Assembly: GCF_020510425.1 (NCBI RefSeq)
Contig: NZ_JAHBAH010000001.1
Location: forward strand, 2,957,001-3,021,000
Source: Quatrionicoccus australiensis
GTDB lineage: Bacteria; Pseudomonadota; Gammaproteobacteria; Burkholderiales; Rhodocyclaceae
DNA length: 64,000 nucleotides
Direction of reading: 5' to 3'
Position 1 is the stretch's first letter, and the number at the start of each line of letters is the position of its first letter. Shown in pieces: positions 29,127 to 37,595 of the stretch. Both the position numbers and the translations under genes were made by a program. The notes under the pieces were generated by a model. That model worked only from the letters and a program-made list of their open reading frames with translations. It was not told the origin of the DNA and searched no databases.

Positions 29127-29690
29127 ATGTCTTTTCTCTCGCAGCAGCAACTGGAGTCGCTGGGGTTTCGTTCCCTGGGCAAGAATGTGCGGATCAGTGA
29201 CAAGGCCGCCATCTATAATCCCGAGCAGATCGAAATTGGCGATCATTCGCGCATTGACGATTTTTGCGTTGTTTCCGGCAAGGTCTCGATCGGGCGCAAT
29301 GTGCATATCGCCGTATTCTGCAACGTGGCCGGCGGCAGCGAGGGGATCGTCTTCGAGGACTTTTCCGGGCTGGCCTACGGCTGTCACGTTTTTTCGCAAA
29401 GCGACGACTACACCGGGCGGACGCTGACCAATCCGACTGTGCCGGCCCAGTTCAAGCGCGAGTTCAAAAAGGCGGTCAGGCTCGGCCGTCATTGCATTGT
29501 CGGAACCAATTCGCTGATTTTTCCCGGTGTCACCCTTGCCGAAGGCTGCTCGATCGGCGCGATGTCGATGGTGACCAAGTCGACCGAAGAGTGGGGCGTT
29601 TATTCCGGTATTCCCGCCCGCCGGCTGAAGGACAGAAAGCGCGACCTTCTGGTCCTTGAGCAGGCCTATCTCGATAGCGAGGGGCTTTAG
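29127..29690 (+). CDS. hexapeptide-repeat (LbH) acyltransferase
   Basis: A 187-aa protein with left-handed beta-helix repeats of the form [IV]G-x4 (IGDHSRIDDF, IGRNVHIAVF, LGRHCIVGTNSLIFPGV, IGAMSMVT) ending in the SGIPAR motif common to WbbJ/NodL/LacA-type sugar acetyltransferases. It lies 48 bp after the GT41 gene and ends overlapping the convergent gene's stop. With wecE nearby, it may acetylate an amino sugar or the finished glycan; the substrate is not determined by sequence. Confidence 0.88.
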   Translation: MSFLSQQQLESLGFRSLGKNVRISDKAAIYNPEQIEIGDHSRIDDFCVVSGKVSIGRNVHIAVFCNVAGGSEGIVFEDFSGLAYGCHVFSQSDDYTGRTLTNPTVPAQFKREFKKAVRLGRHCIVGTNSLIFPGVTLAEGCSIGAMSMVTKSTEEWGVYSGIPARRLKDRKRDLLVLEQAYLDSEGL

Positions 29691-30526
29691 CCCTTGGGCG
29701 CTCCGGCCGGTCGTTTTGTGGCGTAATGCAGGGCATCGGTAGCGCGTTTGAGCAGGTCGGGGTGCCATGCTTCCAGCAGGATGTCGGCGTCCGCTAGCCA
29801 GGCTTTTTTCCCCTCGGCAGTGGTGCGCGCACTTTGCTGCGGATCTTCGGGATCAAACTGGTCAAGTTGCTGCTGATACTTGGCGCAGAAGCGTTTGGCC
29901 TGCTCGCTGTGCTGTTCGTTGAATTGTCCTCTCGATTCGTGAATGATCGGGATGTCACAGCAGACGCCAAGCTTGTAGCCGGCGAGATAGGCGGCATAGC
30001 TGAAATCAAGATCGTAGAGATGGAAACTGTCGAAGGTGCTGGCATCAAAACCGACGTTTCTGGCTAGTTCACCGGTCGAAATCATGCACAAGCCGTCGAT
30101 CGCCTTGATGCCACCGATAACCGGCCATGCCGAAACGCCGAAGATGTCGAGGCTGAGCATCCGTTGTTTCGGTGAGGCGTGCGACATGACGCCATGCAGG
30201 TGCGGGGCGCCAGCAGCGAACCACGTTCCGTTGATGATCCGGCTGCTGCCGACAAATCCGAGCAGATCGAACTTGTCCAGACGCTGCCTGATCTTGCGGG
30301 CAAAGGCACGGTCGAGAATGAGGACATCGTCGTGCGAGAAAATCATGATTTCCCCGGTCGCCTTTCCGATGCCCCGGTTGTAGCCTTCCGCCAGCGAGCG
30401 GGCATCGTGGATGCCGATGATTTCGTGGTCTTGCCCGCTCATCAGGTTTCGGTAGTTGGCGCAGGCGCGCGCAAACTTGCCGGCATCGACGCTGCAGATG
30501 ATGATCGAGATTTTTCCGGCGGTCAT
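29687..30526 (-). CDS. GT-A-fold glycosyltransferase (GT2-like)
   Basis: A 279-aa protein beginning MTAGKISIIICSVDAGKF, a GT2-like nucleotide-sugar fold, with GYNRGIGKATGEIMIFSHDDV carrying a DD(V) metal motif and a later WPVIGGIKAIDG acceptor-site segment. The frame is open for 110 more codons upstream, but ATG 30526 overlaps the preceding stop (ATGA) and starts exactly at the domain. Likely adds a sugar to a protein-linked or lipid-linked glycan with its neighbours. Confidence 0.82.
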   Translation of the reverse strand: MTAGKISIIICSVDAGKFARACANYRNLMSGQDHEIIGIHDARSLAEGYNRGIGKATGEIMIFSHDDVLILDRAFARKIRQRLDKFDLLGFVGSSRIINGTWFAAGAPHLHGVMSHASPKQRMLSLDIFGVSAWPVIGGIKAIDGLCMISTGELARNVGFDASTFDSFHLYDLDFSYAAYLAGYKLGVCCDIPIIHESRGQFNEQHSEQAKRFCAKYQQQLDQFDPEDPQQSARTTAEGKKAWLADADILLEAWHPDLLKRATDALHYATKRPAGAPKG

Positions 30527-33150
30527 TTTGCTTGTCCAAAACAGGTGTTGATCAGCGCCTTGCCAAAGTTGTGTGCGAAATCTTTCTCGGCATTCTTCTG
30601 GCTTGCCTGCAATGACGGGCGGCGTTCCAGTGCCTGCGGCTCGTGCGCAAGATGCATGGCAATTTTCAGGTATTCCGCTTGGCTGTCGGCGATCAGGTGG
30701 TCGAGGCCGCTGTTGCGCAAGAGTGCTGCCGGGCGGCAAGACCAGGGAAGTGGCGAGGCGAGGGCGATGAACGGCGTGTTCATCCAGAGCGCAGTCGCCA
30801 AGGCCTGACCACCTGTGCCATGCAGCGGCGCCAGGCCAATGTCGGCCTCTTTCCATGCCGCGCAGAGTTCGCTGGTGGATGTGGCAGAGATGAATGCAAG
30901 CCTGCTTGCGGCAACGCCTTGCCCCGAAAAAATGTCACTGATGAACTCGGCTGCGGGGGGGGCAAGCTCCTCCAGATTGATGGTCAGCCTGCTGTCCGGT
31001 ATTGCGGAGAGGAGTTGCGCAAAAAATCGCCAGTCGCCTGCGCCAATTTTTCCGGCCGGGCTCAGGCAGGCAAATTGGGGATGCCCTGGTTGTGTGGTCT
31101 TGCCAGCGCTGATTGCCGGCATGGGGGGGATTTCACCCACGCCGTCCAGGGTGATGATGCTTGCAGGCAGCACCCCGGTTGGTATCTCGTTCAGTAGTGC
31201 CGTGCCGGCAATCGGGATGATTCCGGGGCAATGCCAGGGCAGGATCTCACTCCAGGATGCCTTGAACGGCGCGCTGGCGCCAAGGAGCAAGTTGAGCCTG
31301 TGCCGGTGGTCAAAGCCGTTCATGTCGATCAGGACGTCGATGTTCAGCGCAGCGATGGCCTCGCTTGCGGCGGTGTCGTCCATGGCATCGATTGATAACC
31401 AGTAGTCGCAGAGTACAAAGCAGCGCTGCGTGATCGCTGTCATTTTGTCCGTTGGCGAGTTATCGATGACCGCGGTGCGGAATGTTTTCGGGGGGAGGTG
31501 CAGCAGCAGGGCTTCAAGTCGAGCAGAGGCGATGCCGGGCGCAAAACTGCTGACCAGGAAGCCGATGAGCAGCGGGCGTCGGGGAGGCCGCTGCTTGCAG
31601 GGGGCGGGCGTCTCGCCATGCCTCCGTTGCCTGCCGATCCAGGATTCAAGTTCCGGGTAAATGCTTTCCGGGGACGCGCCACTGTCAGCCAGCAACTGGA
31701 TGGCTTCTGCGTGCCGGTCCGGTTCGTCCTGCATGCGTCGGCACAGTTCGGCAAGGGCGGCGACATCTCCGCGCTGGCGCAGCATGTCGAGGAGAACCTC
31801 GCGGATGTTTTGCTGGGCGGTCGACGGGATTTTGGCCCCGCTTTCCAGAAGTTCGATCGCTGCAGCGATGTTGCCATTGCGGCGCAGCGACTCGGCCAGT
31901 GCCGGGTAGGCGCCGAAGAAATCGGACTGCTGCATGACCGCCATGCCGAGATATTTTTGCGCTTCCTTGGGGTAGCCAGCCTTGAGCAATACTTCGCCCA
32001 GTGCGGCGGGCAGTTCGGGACGTTCCGGCGAGAGTTGCCTGGCTTGTTCGATGAATGCGGCGGCATCCTCCAGCAAACCCTGATTGGCGCAGATGAAGGC
32101 CAGATAGGCATAGACGAGCGCCTCCTCGGGATCGGTTTCCAGCAATATGCTGAACATCTCGGTGGCGGCTTCGTAATCTGCAGCGTTGTAGCGCGCAATT
32201 GCCTGGTCCAGGGTGGCCGTACGGGGACGGGCGAGCGGCGCCGTCATCTTGTTCTCCCGGGCGCGGGCCTGGGTTGTCGTGATGAAGGAGGCGAGCTGGC
32301 TCCAGAACTGCTCTTCGAGCGCCTGGTATTTTTTCTGAGCCAGAAACACGGATTTCTTTGCCGTCTCGATGTCGACCGGATCAAGCCCCCAGGCTGACCC
32401 ATCCGGGCCGAGGTATTCGCTGGTGCGTTCGGGGAGCATGATGTCGTTCGGAATATAGATGACAGGGCAGCCGCAAAGCAGGGCTTCGTAGCAGGCGGTT
32501 GAGTGCTCGTAGGTATAGAGCAGCTCGGCCTTGCGATAGAGCTCGGCAAGTTCTTCGGGGGAGCGGCGTTCGACGCGGAATGAGATTTCGGTCGATTGCT
32601 CGGTGACCGGGAGCTGGACGCCGCCCCGTTTGAAAAAGCGATTGACGAAGAGCAGGGTGCCTTCGCGTTTTTCTTCTTCCGGCTTGGGTGGCCAGTAAAT
32701 TGACGAGTCGATCAAGGGCAGTTCGAGCAAGTCGCCTTTCATTCCTTGCGGGATGATTTCCATGCTCAGGCTGAAAATCATATCGGAGGGCTGCCAATCC
32801 GTTTTCTCACCCGTCAGAAAGCCCGGAATGTTGAGCAGAAATCTGGCGACGTTCCTGAGTCCGAGCGGATTATCCCGGGTCACTTCGGGGTAGACGACAA
32901 TCGGCTCGACTCCGGTTGTCGTATGCCGCTGGATGATCGGGTCGGTCAGGCTGGGCGTGCGCAGCTTGTCGGCAACCTTGTCCGTCAGGACATAGGCTTC
33001 CTCCCCGGCCAGGTTCAGGGCATGACACAGGTAGTGCATTGCGCGCACGCCGCCGGAGTTCTCCTCGTACGGCGGGGCGTAGATGTAATAAGGCGCGTTT
33101 GCTTCGCCAAAGAGCTTTTTTGTCGTTGCCATTTTTGGGTCTCGGTTCAT
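30523..33150 (-). CDS. three-part glycosyltransferase: GT-B domain, TPR linker, degenerate GT41 domain
   Basis: An 875-aa protein. Residues of about 15-300 resemble a GT1/GT4-type glycosyltransferase (YIYAPPYEENSGGVRAMHYL, then EHSTACYEALLCGCPVIYIPN). About 315-470 are TPR helices. About 535-870 align with GT41 but the catalytic motif (S/T)DFxxHP is FLVSSFAPGIA, with the Asp and His lost, and the Gly-Thr-Thr nucleotide loop is altered. The second domain is therefore probably non-catalytic. ATG 33150 or 33132 could start. G8 (30955-30962) and G7 runs lie in the coding sequence. Confidence 0.78.
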   Translation of the reverse strand: MNRDPKMATTKKLFGEANAPYYIYAPPYEENSGGVRAMHYLCHALNLAGEEAYVLTDKVADKLRTPSLTDPIIQRHTTTGVEPIVVYPEVTRDNPLGLRNVARFLLNIPGFLTGEKTDWQPSDMIFSLSMEIIPQGMKGDLLELPLIDSSIYWPPKPEEEKREGTLLFVNRFFKRGGVQLPVTEQSTEISFRVERRSPEELAELYRKAELLYTYEHSTACYEALLCGCPVIYIPNDIMLPERTSEYLGPDGSAWGLDPVDIETAKKSVFLAQKKYQALEEQFWSQLASFITTTQARARENKMTAPLARPRTATLDQAIARYNAADYEAATEMFSILLETDPEEALVYAYLAFICANQGLLEDAAAFIEQARQLSPERPELPAALGEVLLKAGYPKEAQKYLGMAVMQQSDFFGAYPALAESLRRNGNIAAAIELLESGAKIPSTAQQNIREVLLDMLRQRGDVAALAELCRRMQDEPDRHAEAIQLLADSGASPESIYPELESWIGRQRRHGETPAPCKQRPPRRPLLIGFLVSSFAPGIASARLEALLLHLPPKTFRTAVIDNSPTDKMTAITQRCFVLCDYWLSIDAMDDTAASEAIAALNIDVLIDMNGFDHRHRLNLLLGASAPFKASWSEILPWHCPGIIPIAGTALLNEIPTGVLPASIITLDGVGEIPPMPAISAGKTTQPGHPQFACLSPAGKIGAGDWRFFAQLLSAIPDSRLTINLEELAPPAAEFISDIFSGQGVAASRLAFISATSTSELCAAWKEADIGLAPLHGTGGQALATALWMNTPFIALASPLPWSCRPAALLRNSGLDHLIADSQAEYLKIAMHLAHEPQALERRPSLQASQKNAEKDFAHNFGKALINTCFGQAK

Positions 33151-33162
33151 GCCCGGTTCAAA

Positions 33163-34317
33163 CTAAGCCTTGTTTGCCGGCCTGTAAAACTGCCTGATCT
33201 GCTCGCAGACTGTCCGGACCTGTTGCGTCGTCAGCTCGGAGTAAAGCGGCAGGCGCAAGAGGCGGGAAGAGATCCGGTCGGTTACCGGCAGTTCGCCGTT
33301 GGCGCGGCCAAAGCTTTGGCCGGCCGGTGAGCTGTGCAGCGGCACGTAATGGAAGACGGCAGAAATGCCGGCGGCGCCGAGGTGCTGGATCAATGCGGCC
33401 CGTTCATTTTCGTGGCGGGTGACGAGATAGAAGATATGGGCATTGGTCTCTTCGTCCTCTCCCATCATCGGCAGCGCGAAACAGCTTTCGGCGGCCAGGG
33501 CCGCGAGTTGCCTGGTGTATTCCTTGTACAGCTTGCGGCGGTGGGCGTTGATCCGGCCGGCATGTTCCAGCTGGGCGTAAAGGAAAGCGGCGGTCAGTTC
33601 GCTGGGCAAAAAGGATGAGCCGATATCTACCCAGGTGTATTTATCAACCTGTCCGCGCAGGAAGGCCTTACGGTTGGTCCCTTTCTGCCAGATGATTTCG
33701 GCGCGCTCGATCAGTTCCGGATTGTTGATGAGCAGGGCGCCACCTTCGCCGCTGATGACATTCTTGGTTTCATGAAAACTGAGGCAGCCCATGTCGCCGA
33801 TGGTGCCCAGCGCGTGGCCATCTTCATGCGCCAGGATTGCCTGGGCGGCATCTTCGATCAGGAACAGGCCATGGCGCTGGCAAATTTTCTTCAGTTCGTC
33901 CATGGCGCAGGGTCGTCCGGCGTAATGGACGGCCACGATGGCCTTGGTGCGCGGCGTAATGCTTGCCTCGATCAGGCGCTCATCAATATTCAGCGTATCA
34001 GGCCTGATGTCTACGAATACCGGCACACCGCCGCGCAGGACGAAGGCATTGGCAGTCGAGACAAAAGTGAAGGAAGGCATGATGACTTCGTCGCCAGGGC
34101 CGATGCCGGCGAGAATGGCGCTCATTTCGAGGGCGGCCGTGCAGGAGTTGGCGAGCAAGGCCTTGCGGCAGCGGAGATTCTCTTCCAGCCACTGGTGGCA
34201 GCGTTTGGTGAACATGCCGTCGCCGGCAATGGAGCCATTCATGACCGCCTGAGCGATGTAGAAAAGCTCTTTGCCGACGATGAAAGGCTTGCCAAAGGGG
34301 ATGCGGACATTCGTCAT
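33163..34317 (-). CDS. wecE: WecE/RffA: dTDP-4-amino-4,6-dideoxygalactose transaminase
   Basis: A 384-aa DegT/DnrJ/EryC1 aminotransferase. The PLP Lys is K185 in SFHETKNVISGEGG. Many stretches follow E. coli WecE (PSFTFVSTANAFVLRGG, VHYAGRPCAMDEL, FRGQVDKYTW-like FLRGQVDKYTW, VFHYVPLHSSPAG). WecE converts dTDP-4-keto-6-deoxyglucose to dTDP-Fuc4N in enterobacterial common antigen synthesis. Here it lies in the glycan block beside flagellin, 12 bp upstream of the 875-aa glycosyltransferase gene, so a flagellin or surface glycan role is inferred. Confidence 0.92.
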   Translation of the reverse strand: MTNVRIPFGKPFIVGKELFYIAQAVMNGSIAGDGMFTKRCHQWLEENLRCRKALLANSCTAALEMSAILAGIGPGDEVIMPSFTFVSTANAFVLRGGVPVFVDIRPDTLNIDERLIEASITPRTKAIVAVHYAGRPCAMDELKKICQRHGLFLIEDAAQAILAHEDGHALGTIGDMGCLSFHETKNVISGEGGALLINNPELIERAEIIWQKGTNRKAFLRGQVDKYTWVDIGSSFLPSELTAAFLYAQLEHAGRINAHRRKLYKEYTRQLAALAAESCFALPMMGEDEETNAHIFYLVTRHENERAALIQHLGAAGISAVFHYVPLHSSPAGQSFGRANGELPVTDRISSRLLRLPLYSELTTQQVRTVCEQIRQFYRPANKA

Positions 34318-34382
34318 GTAGGGGTTCCGGGCGTAAGTACTGGCGTGAGGTTGTTACATGGTGGCCGGGCTGGTGCGTGCCA

Positions 34383-36140
34383 TCAGCTGCTGACCACCCG
34401 GTTCTTGCCGGTTTTCTTGGCTTCGTACATGGCCTCGTCGGCGCGCTTGATGACGCTGGCTTGGCTGTCTTCCGGCAGCATTTGCGTGACGCCGGCGCTG
34501 AAGGTGATCAGGACTTTCTCGTTGTCGTGCATGAAGAATTTCTTGGTCAGTTCGCGCTGCAGGCGGGTGAGGGCACTGATCGCATCTTCCAGCGGTGTTT
34601 CCGGCAGCAGGACGATGAACTCCTCGCCGCCGTAGCGGGCCACGGTGTCCTGCGGGCGCAGGGTTTCGCGGCAGACGGTGGCGAGGTGGATGAGGGCTTC
34701 GTCGCCGGTTTCGTGCCCCATCGTGTCGTTCAGTTTTTTGAAATTGTCGATGTCGAGCAGGCCAACGCAGAGCAGTGTGTCATGGCGTTTCGAGCGGGCA
34801 GCTTCCTTCTCGAACATTTCTTCCAGGCCGCGCCGGTTGAGCGTACCGGTCAACTGGTCGTAACGCACCAGATTGCTGGTGTTTTCCAGTTCGGCTTCGA
34901 GTTCGCGTATGCGCGCTTCCGATTCCTGCACTTTTTTCTGGGTCGAGCGCAGCTCGTCGCGCGAGCGCAGCGCGTTGATCTGGATGTTGCGCGTTTCGTG
35001 CATGACTTCGCCGAGCACGCTTTCCAGTTCGCTGATGTCGTTGGCGGCGCTGATCTTGCCGGCGTAACCCTCGATCTTGTCGTGGTAGTCCGAAGTGACC
35101 TCGGCAAAGTTGGCGAGCTGGTCGACAAAGCCGGCCAGCATCTGCTTGATCGACTCGCGAGCGTCGAACAGGCTGGCCTTGAGCATGCTCTGCTTGTAAA
35201 TCACTTCCTTCAGGCGGCGCTCGGCATCGTCGACGGCGCGCTGCGACAGCGGCTTGTCGATGATTTCACGGACGACTTCGATCTGGCCATGCAGCCAGCG
35301 GTCGTCGAGCACCAACTCGGTCATGTTCTCGACCAGCAGGCGCAGCAGGCTAAGCAGGCTGCGTCGCAGCTCGGCCTGATCCTCGGCGAGCAATTCGAGC
35401 TTGAAGGCAAAACGCTTCAGGCGGGTGAGAAAATCGGCGATCTGGTCTTCGTTCCTCGCCTTGCGGATATCCGCGGCGAGCGCCTTGGCGTCGGTCGACA
35501 GCACCGGGCTTTCAACCAGTTGGGCGGCGATGGCGGTTTCCAGCGTGAAGGCAAAGAGTTCGCGCAACTCCGGCAGCAAATTGGTCGGCTCAGCGGTCGA
35601 CGCCCGGGAAACGGCATTTTCTGGCGGGGCGGGTTCGCTGCCATTGCCGTTTTCCTGCTCGCGGCCCTGGCCCCAGGAGCGCAACAGGTTCTGCAGGCGG
35701 GTGAACAGCGTTTCCGGGTTGTTGGCGCTGCTGCTCAGGACGTGCTCCAGCGACTCGCGCTTGCGGGCAACGGTCAGGCCGACGTGCTTGGCGTCCCACT
35801 GTCGAACGAGGTCGGTAATCAGCTCGGACCAGGTCAGTTTCTGGACGTCGGTCAGGGCGCTGACGAACTCGACCAGGCGGTTGCGGTAATCGTCCCAACT
35901 GCCGGCCTTGACTGCTTCATCGAGTTGGCGGGCGAGCCGCAACTGTTCGTTGCTGGCCTTGGGCAGTGCGGCGGTGAGCGTGCGCAGTTGCTTGTCCGGG
36001 AAGGGCTCGGGGGCGGCCTTGATGCCGGCAATTTCCTGGTACAGGGTCAGGTAATTGTCCGGCGTCGGGGGAACGCGACGGGCCGCCAGCAGGCGAAGCG
36101 TTTCGCGGGCAATTTCGAATGGGTTGCTTAGCGTGCTCAT
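34383..36140 (-). CDS. diguanylate cyclase with long helical N terminus
   Basis: A 585-aa soluble protein. The C-terminal ~165 aa is a GGDEF domain with active site RYGGEEF and an intact inhibitory I-site RPQD five residues before it. The N-terminal ~410 aa are mostly coiled-coil/helical without a recognisable input domain or membrane helix. It makes c-di-GMP, the ligand of the YcgR-like brake encoded at 20801-21598. It is the last chromosomal gene before the tRNA-Thr and island. Spacing to wecE is 65 bp. Confidence 0.9.
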   Translation of the reverse strand: MSTLSNPFEIARETLRLLAARRVPPTPDNYLTLYQEIAGIKAAPEPFPDKQLRTLTAALPKASNEQLRLARQLDEAVKAGSWDDYRNRLVEFVSALTDVQKLTWSELITDLVRQWDAKHVGLTVARKRESLEHVLSSSANNPETLFTRLQNLLRSWGQGREQENGNGSEPAPPENAVSRASTAEPTNLLPELRELFAFTLETAIAAQLVESPVLSTDAKALAADIRKARNEDQIADFLTRLKRFAFKLELLAEDQAELRRSLLSLLRLLVENMTELVLDDRWLHGQIEVVREIIDKPLSQRAVDDAERRLKEVIYKQSMLKASLFDARESIKQMLAGFVDQLANFAEVTSDYHDKIEGYAGKISAANDISELESVLGEVMHETRNIQINALRSRDELRSTQKKVQESEARIRELEAELENTSNLVRYDQLTGTLNRRGLEEMFEKEAARSKRHDTLLCVGLLDIDNFKKLNDTMGHETGDEALIHLATVCRETLRPQDTVARYGGEEFIVLLPETPLEDAISALTRLQRELTKKFFMHDNEKVLITFSAGVTQMLPEDSQASVIKRADEAMYEAKKTGKNRVVSS

Positions 36141-36141
36141 G

Positions 36142-36168
36142 TTGTTGTGCGATCGATCAGGCTATAAT
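36142..36168 (+). promoter_or_regulatory. promoter of the tRNA-Thr gene
   Basis: A consensus -10 TATAAT (36163-36168) lies 18 bp before the tRNA start. The -35 is weak (TTGTTG, 36142-36147, 15-bp spacer). A GC-rich stretch follows the -10, as in stable-RNA promoters. Confidence 0.55.
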
Positions 36169-36186
36169 TCGGCCCGATTGTTCCGG

Positions 36187-36260
36187 GCCCCCGTAGCATG
36201 AAGGTCGTGCAGTTGATTTGTAATCATCAGGTAGCGGTTCGATTCCGTTCGGGGGCACCA
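36187..36260 (+). tRNA. tRNA-Thr(UGU), atypical; island integration site
   Basis: The 7-bp acceptor stem GCCCCCG/CGGGGGC is perfect, a T arm with TTCGATT loop and an encoded CCA are present. The anticodon loop TTTGTAA places anticodon TGT at 36219-36221. The D arm is odd: 4-bp stem GCAT/GTGC with a 7-nt loop, and position 14 is not A. The anticodon stem has one T-T mismatch (second pair). It may be a divergent but working tRNA or a decaying one. The 3' half from base 36215 is duplicated at 51214. Confidence 0.7.
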
Positions 36261-36275
36261 GTAAAATCAAGCATT
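36215..36275 (+). repeat. left attachment repeat (att, 61 bp)
   Basis: Bases 36215-36275 are identical to 51214-51274 (offset 14,999). The repeat runs from the anticodon loop of the tRNA through its CCA end and 15 bp beyond. Past the repeat the copies differ by single bases but both keep a terminator stem. This is the signature of tyrosine-integrase insertion into a tRNA 3' end. Confidence 0.92.
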
Positions 36276-36278
36276 TAA

Positions 36279-36302
36279 GCCACTCTCTGGAGTGGCTTTT
36301 TT
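36279..36302 (+). terminator. element-borne copy of the tRNA terminator
   Basis: GCCACT/AGTGGC stem with 6-nt loop followed by TTTTTT. It ends tRNA-Thr transcription. A related but not identical terminator with a 7-bp stem (51278-51301) follows the right repeat, so the inserted element brought its own version. Confidence 0.8.
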
Positions 36303-36315
36303 GTTTTCCGGGCTT

Positions 36316-36335
36316 GGCGTAGCTTCGGCGTAGCT
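36316..36335 (+). repeat. paired GGCGTAGCT repeats, candidate integrase arm sites
   Basis: GGCGTAGCT occurs at 36316-36324 and 36327-36335, just inside the left att repeat; the same 9-mer recurs at 51062-51070 inside the right end. The 112-bp stretch 36303-36414 otherwise holds no gene. Confidence 0.5.
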
Positions 36336-36414
36336 AGATTCCATCAATGCTCCCTGATGTTTATCGAGGTTGATGCGCGATGATAACCGCCTGTCGACCG
36401 GCGGAGAACGAGAT

Positions 36415-36720
36415 TTACATCGGCAGGCGCGCTTGCCCATCTCCGGTATCAACACTTTCCCGCAACTCCTTCCCTGCCTTGAAGTGGGGTACCGACTTCG
36501 CCGGCACAGCAACCGTCTCGCCAGTCTTAGGATTCCTGCCGGTGCGCGGTGGTCGGTGGTTCAGGCTGAAAACGCCGAAGCCGCGAATCTCTACGCGATC
36601 GCCGGCCGTCAGCGTGTCAGAAATTGCGGTGACGATTTCCTTTACCGCTACCTCGGCATCCTTGGCTGTGAGTTGCGGGAATCGGCTGGCCAGCAGCGCC
36701 ACCAGTTCAGAGCGGGTCAC
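36415..36720 (-). CDS. IHF beta/HU-like DNA-bending protein
   Basis: A 101-aa member of the IHF/HU family with [12 protein letters not shown] and [10 protein letters not shown], the DNA-clasping arm, and a C terminus with [12 protein letters not shown]; closest to IHF beta. The start is GTG 36720 with AGGAAA upstream and overlaps the preceding stop (GTGA). Since it is the last gene beside the left att site, it may assist the integrase/excision complex; replication or packaging roles are also possible. Confidence 0.9.
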   Translation of the reverse strand: MTRSELVALLASRFPQLTAKDAEVAVKEIVTAISDTLTAGDRVEIRGFGVFSLNHRPPRTGRNPKTGETVAVPAKSVPHFKAGKELRESVDTGDGQARLPM

Positions 36721-37274
36721 AGCCAATTTCCTGCAGCGTTGCGTTTCGCTCTCTGCTGATCGACCCACGCCTCAACCTCGGCCCTCACCCACTGCGATGT
36801 CCGACCAACTTTGATCGGCTTCGGGAAGCTGCCATTTTTCACCCATGAGTAAATGGCTGACGTTTTGACACCCGCCATTTCCTCAACCTCAACGATTCGC
36901 ATCCATGGGCCACCAGGTGTTGCACTTCTTGCGCGTTTTCGTCTTGGAGTATCGTCACCCAAGGGACTTGCTGGTTTGACGAGATCAGTCGGAGGCGCTG
37001 CTTCGACTGGCTTTGGAGCCTCGTAAAGGTGTCGCCGTATCCTCGATGCGATAATCAGGTCAATGTCGGGCATGGGGATCATTCCGCATTCGTTGAGGCG
37101 GATTTTCTTCGCCGCCATCTTTCTGACCAAGGCGTCCATCGTTATCCCGAGCATTTCGGCTGCTTGTCCTTGCGTTACATGAATGGGGCGCGGGTGCGTC
37201 TCGGCATACAGGCGAACTGCCTGAAACGCGATGTCTAGCACTTCGGATTGGTTGAGATATTGCAACTGCTCCAT
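36717..37274 (-). CDS. AlpA-like DNA-binding regulator with extra N-terminal HTH
   Basis: A 185-aa protein. The last ~60 residues form an AlpA/excisionase-type winged helix ([37 protein letters not shown]). An N-terminal helix-turn-helix-like region ([17 protein letters not shown]) precedes it. ATG 37274 follows GAGGAAAAA. AlpA proteins regulate integrase genes or act as excisionases. Translationally coupled to the IHF-like gene, so an att-end recombination-control pair is likely. Confidence 0.75.
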   Translation of the reverse strand: MEQLQYLNQSEVLDIAFQAVRLYAETHPRPIHVTQGQAAEMLGITMDALVRKMAAKKIRLNECGMIPMPDIDLIIASRIRRHLYEAPKPVEAAPPTDLVKPASPLGDDTPRRKRARSATPGGPWMRIVEVEEMAGVKTSAIYSWVKNGSFPKPIKVGRTSQWVRAEVEAWVDQQRAKRNAAGNWL

Positions 37275-37345
37275 TTTTTCCTCATCTGTCAAAGAAAGCA
37301 CCCGGCACCTGGCCGGCGTAGAGGTAGCGCCCCCGGTAATGGTGG

Positions 37346-37564
37346 TCAGCTCTTCAGGACATCCCGGTTAATCTCGAATCCATCGCGCACTACCTGGCCG
37401 CAGCAGGGACACTGCTCTTTGCCTTCTTCCTTGGCTTTTTCCAGTCGTCGCTTGGCGGCGTAGACCGCCTGTTCTGTTATGCCAACCTGTTCGGCTGCTG
37501 CATAGGCGGTTAATCCCCCCGTCACTAGGTCGAGTGCTTGTTGTGTTCGGCTTTTCGTTTTCAT
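37346..37564 (-). CDS. 72-aa HTH protein with CxxC zinc-type motif
   Basis: A small basic protein: helix-turn-helix (TAYAAAEQVGITEQAVYAAKRRLEKA) followed by a CPCCGQVV knuckle. GGAG precedes ATG 37564. It is transcribed away from the divergent promoter region at 37596-37662 and is a natural candidate for the repressor or activator that binds the TTGTGTTG repeats there (inference). Confidence 0.7.
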   Translation of the reverse strand: MKTKSRTQQALDLVTGGLTAYAAAEQVGITEQAVYAAKRRLEKAKEEGKEQCPCCGQVVRDGFEINRDVLKS

Positions 37565-37595
37565 TTGCAAACTCCATCGGTCGGGGTGAGAACAA

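Noticed and set aside
34318..34382. sigma-54-like TGGCACG in front of wecE
   Set aside because: The -12 position reads CC, not GC, and the TGGCACG belongs to the end of the GGDEF coding sequence.
34377..36131. 584-aa + strand ORF over the GGDEF gene
   Set aside because: Mirror of the diguanylate cyclase; composition typical of a GC-rich antisense frame with no family motif.
36187..36260. tmRNA (ssrA) or permuted tmRNA as the att target
   Set aside because: The sequence folds as a normal-order tRNA with 7-bp acceptor stem and an anticodon loop; no tag-peptide region or tmRNA 5' end is present.
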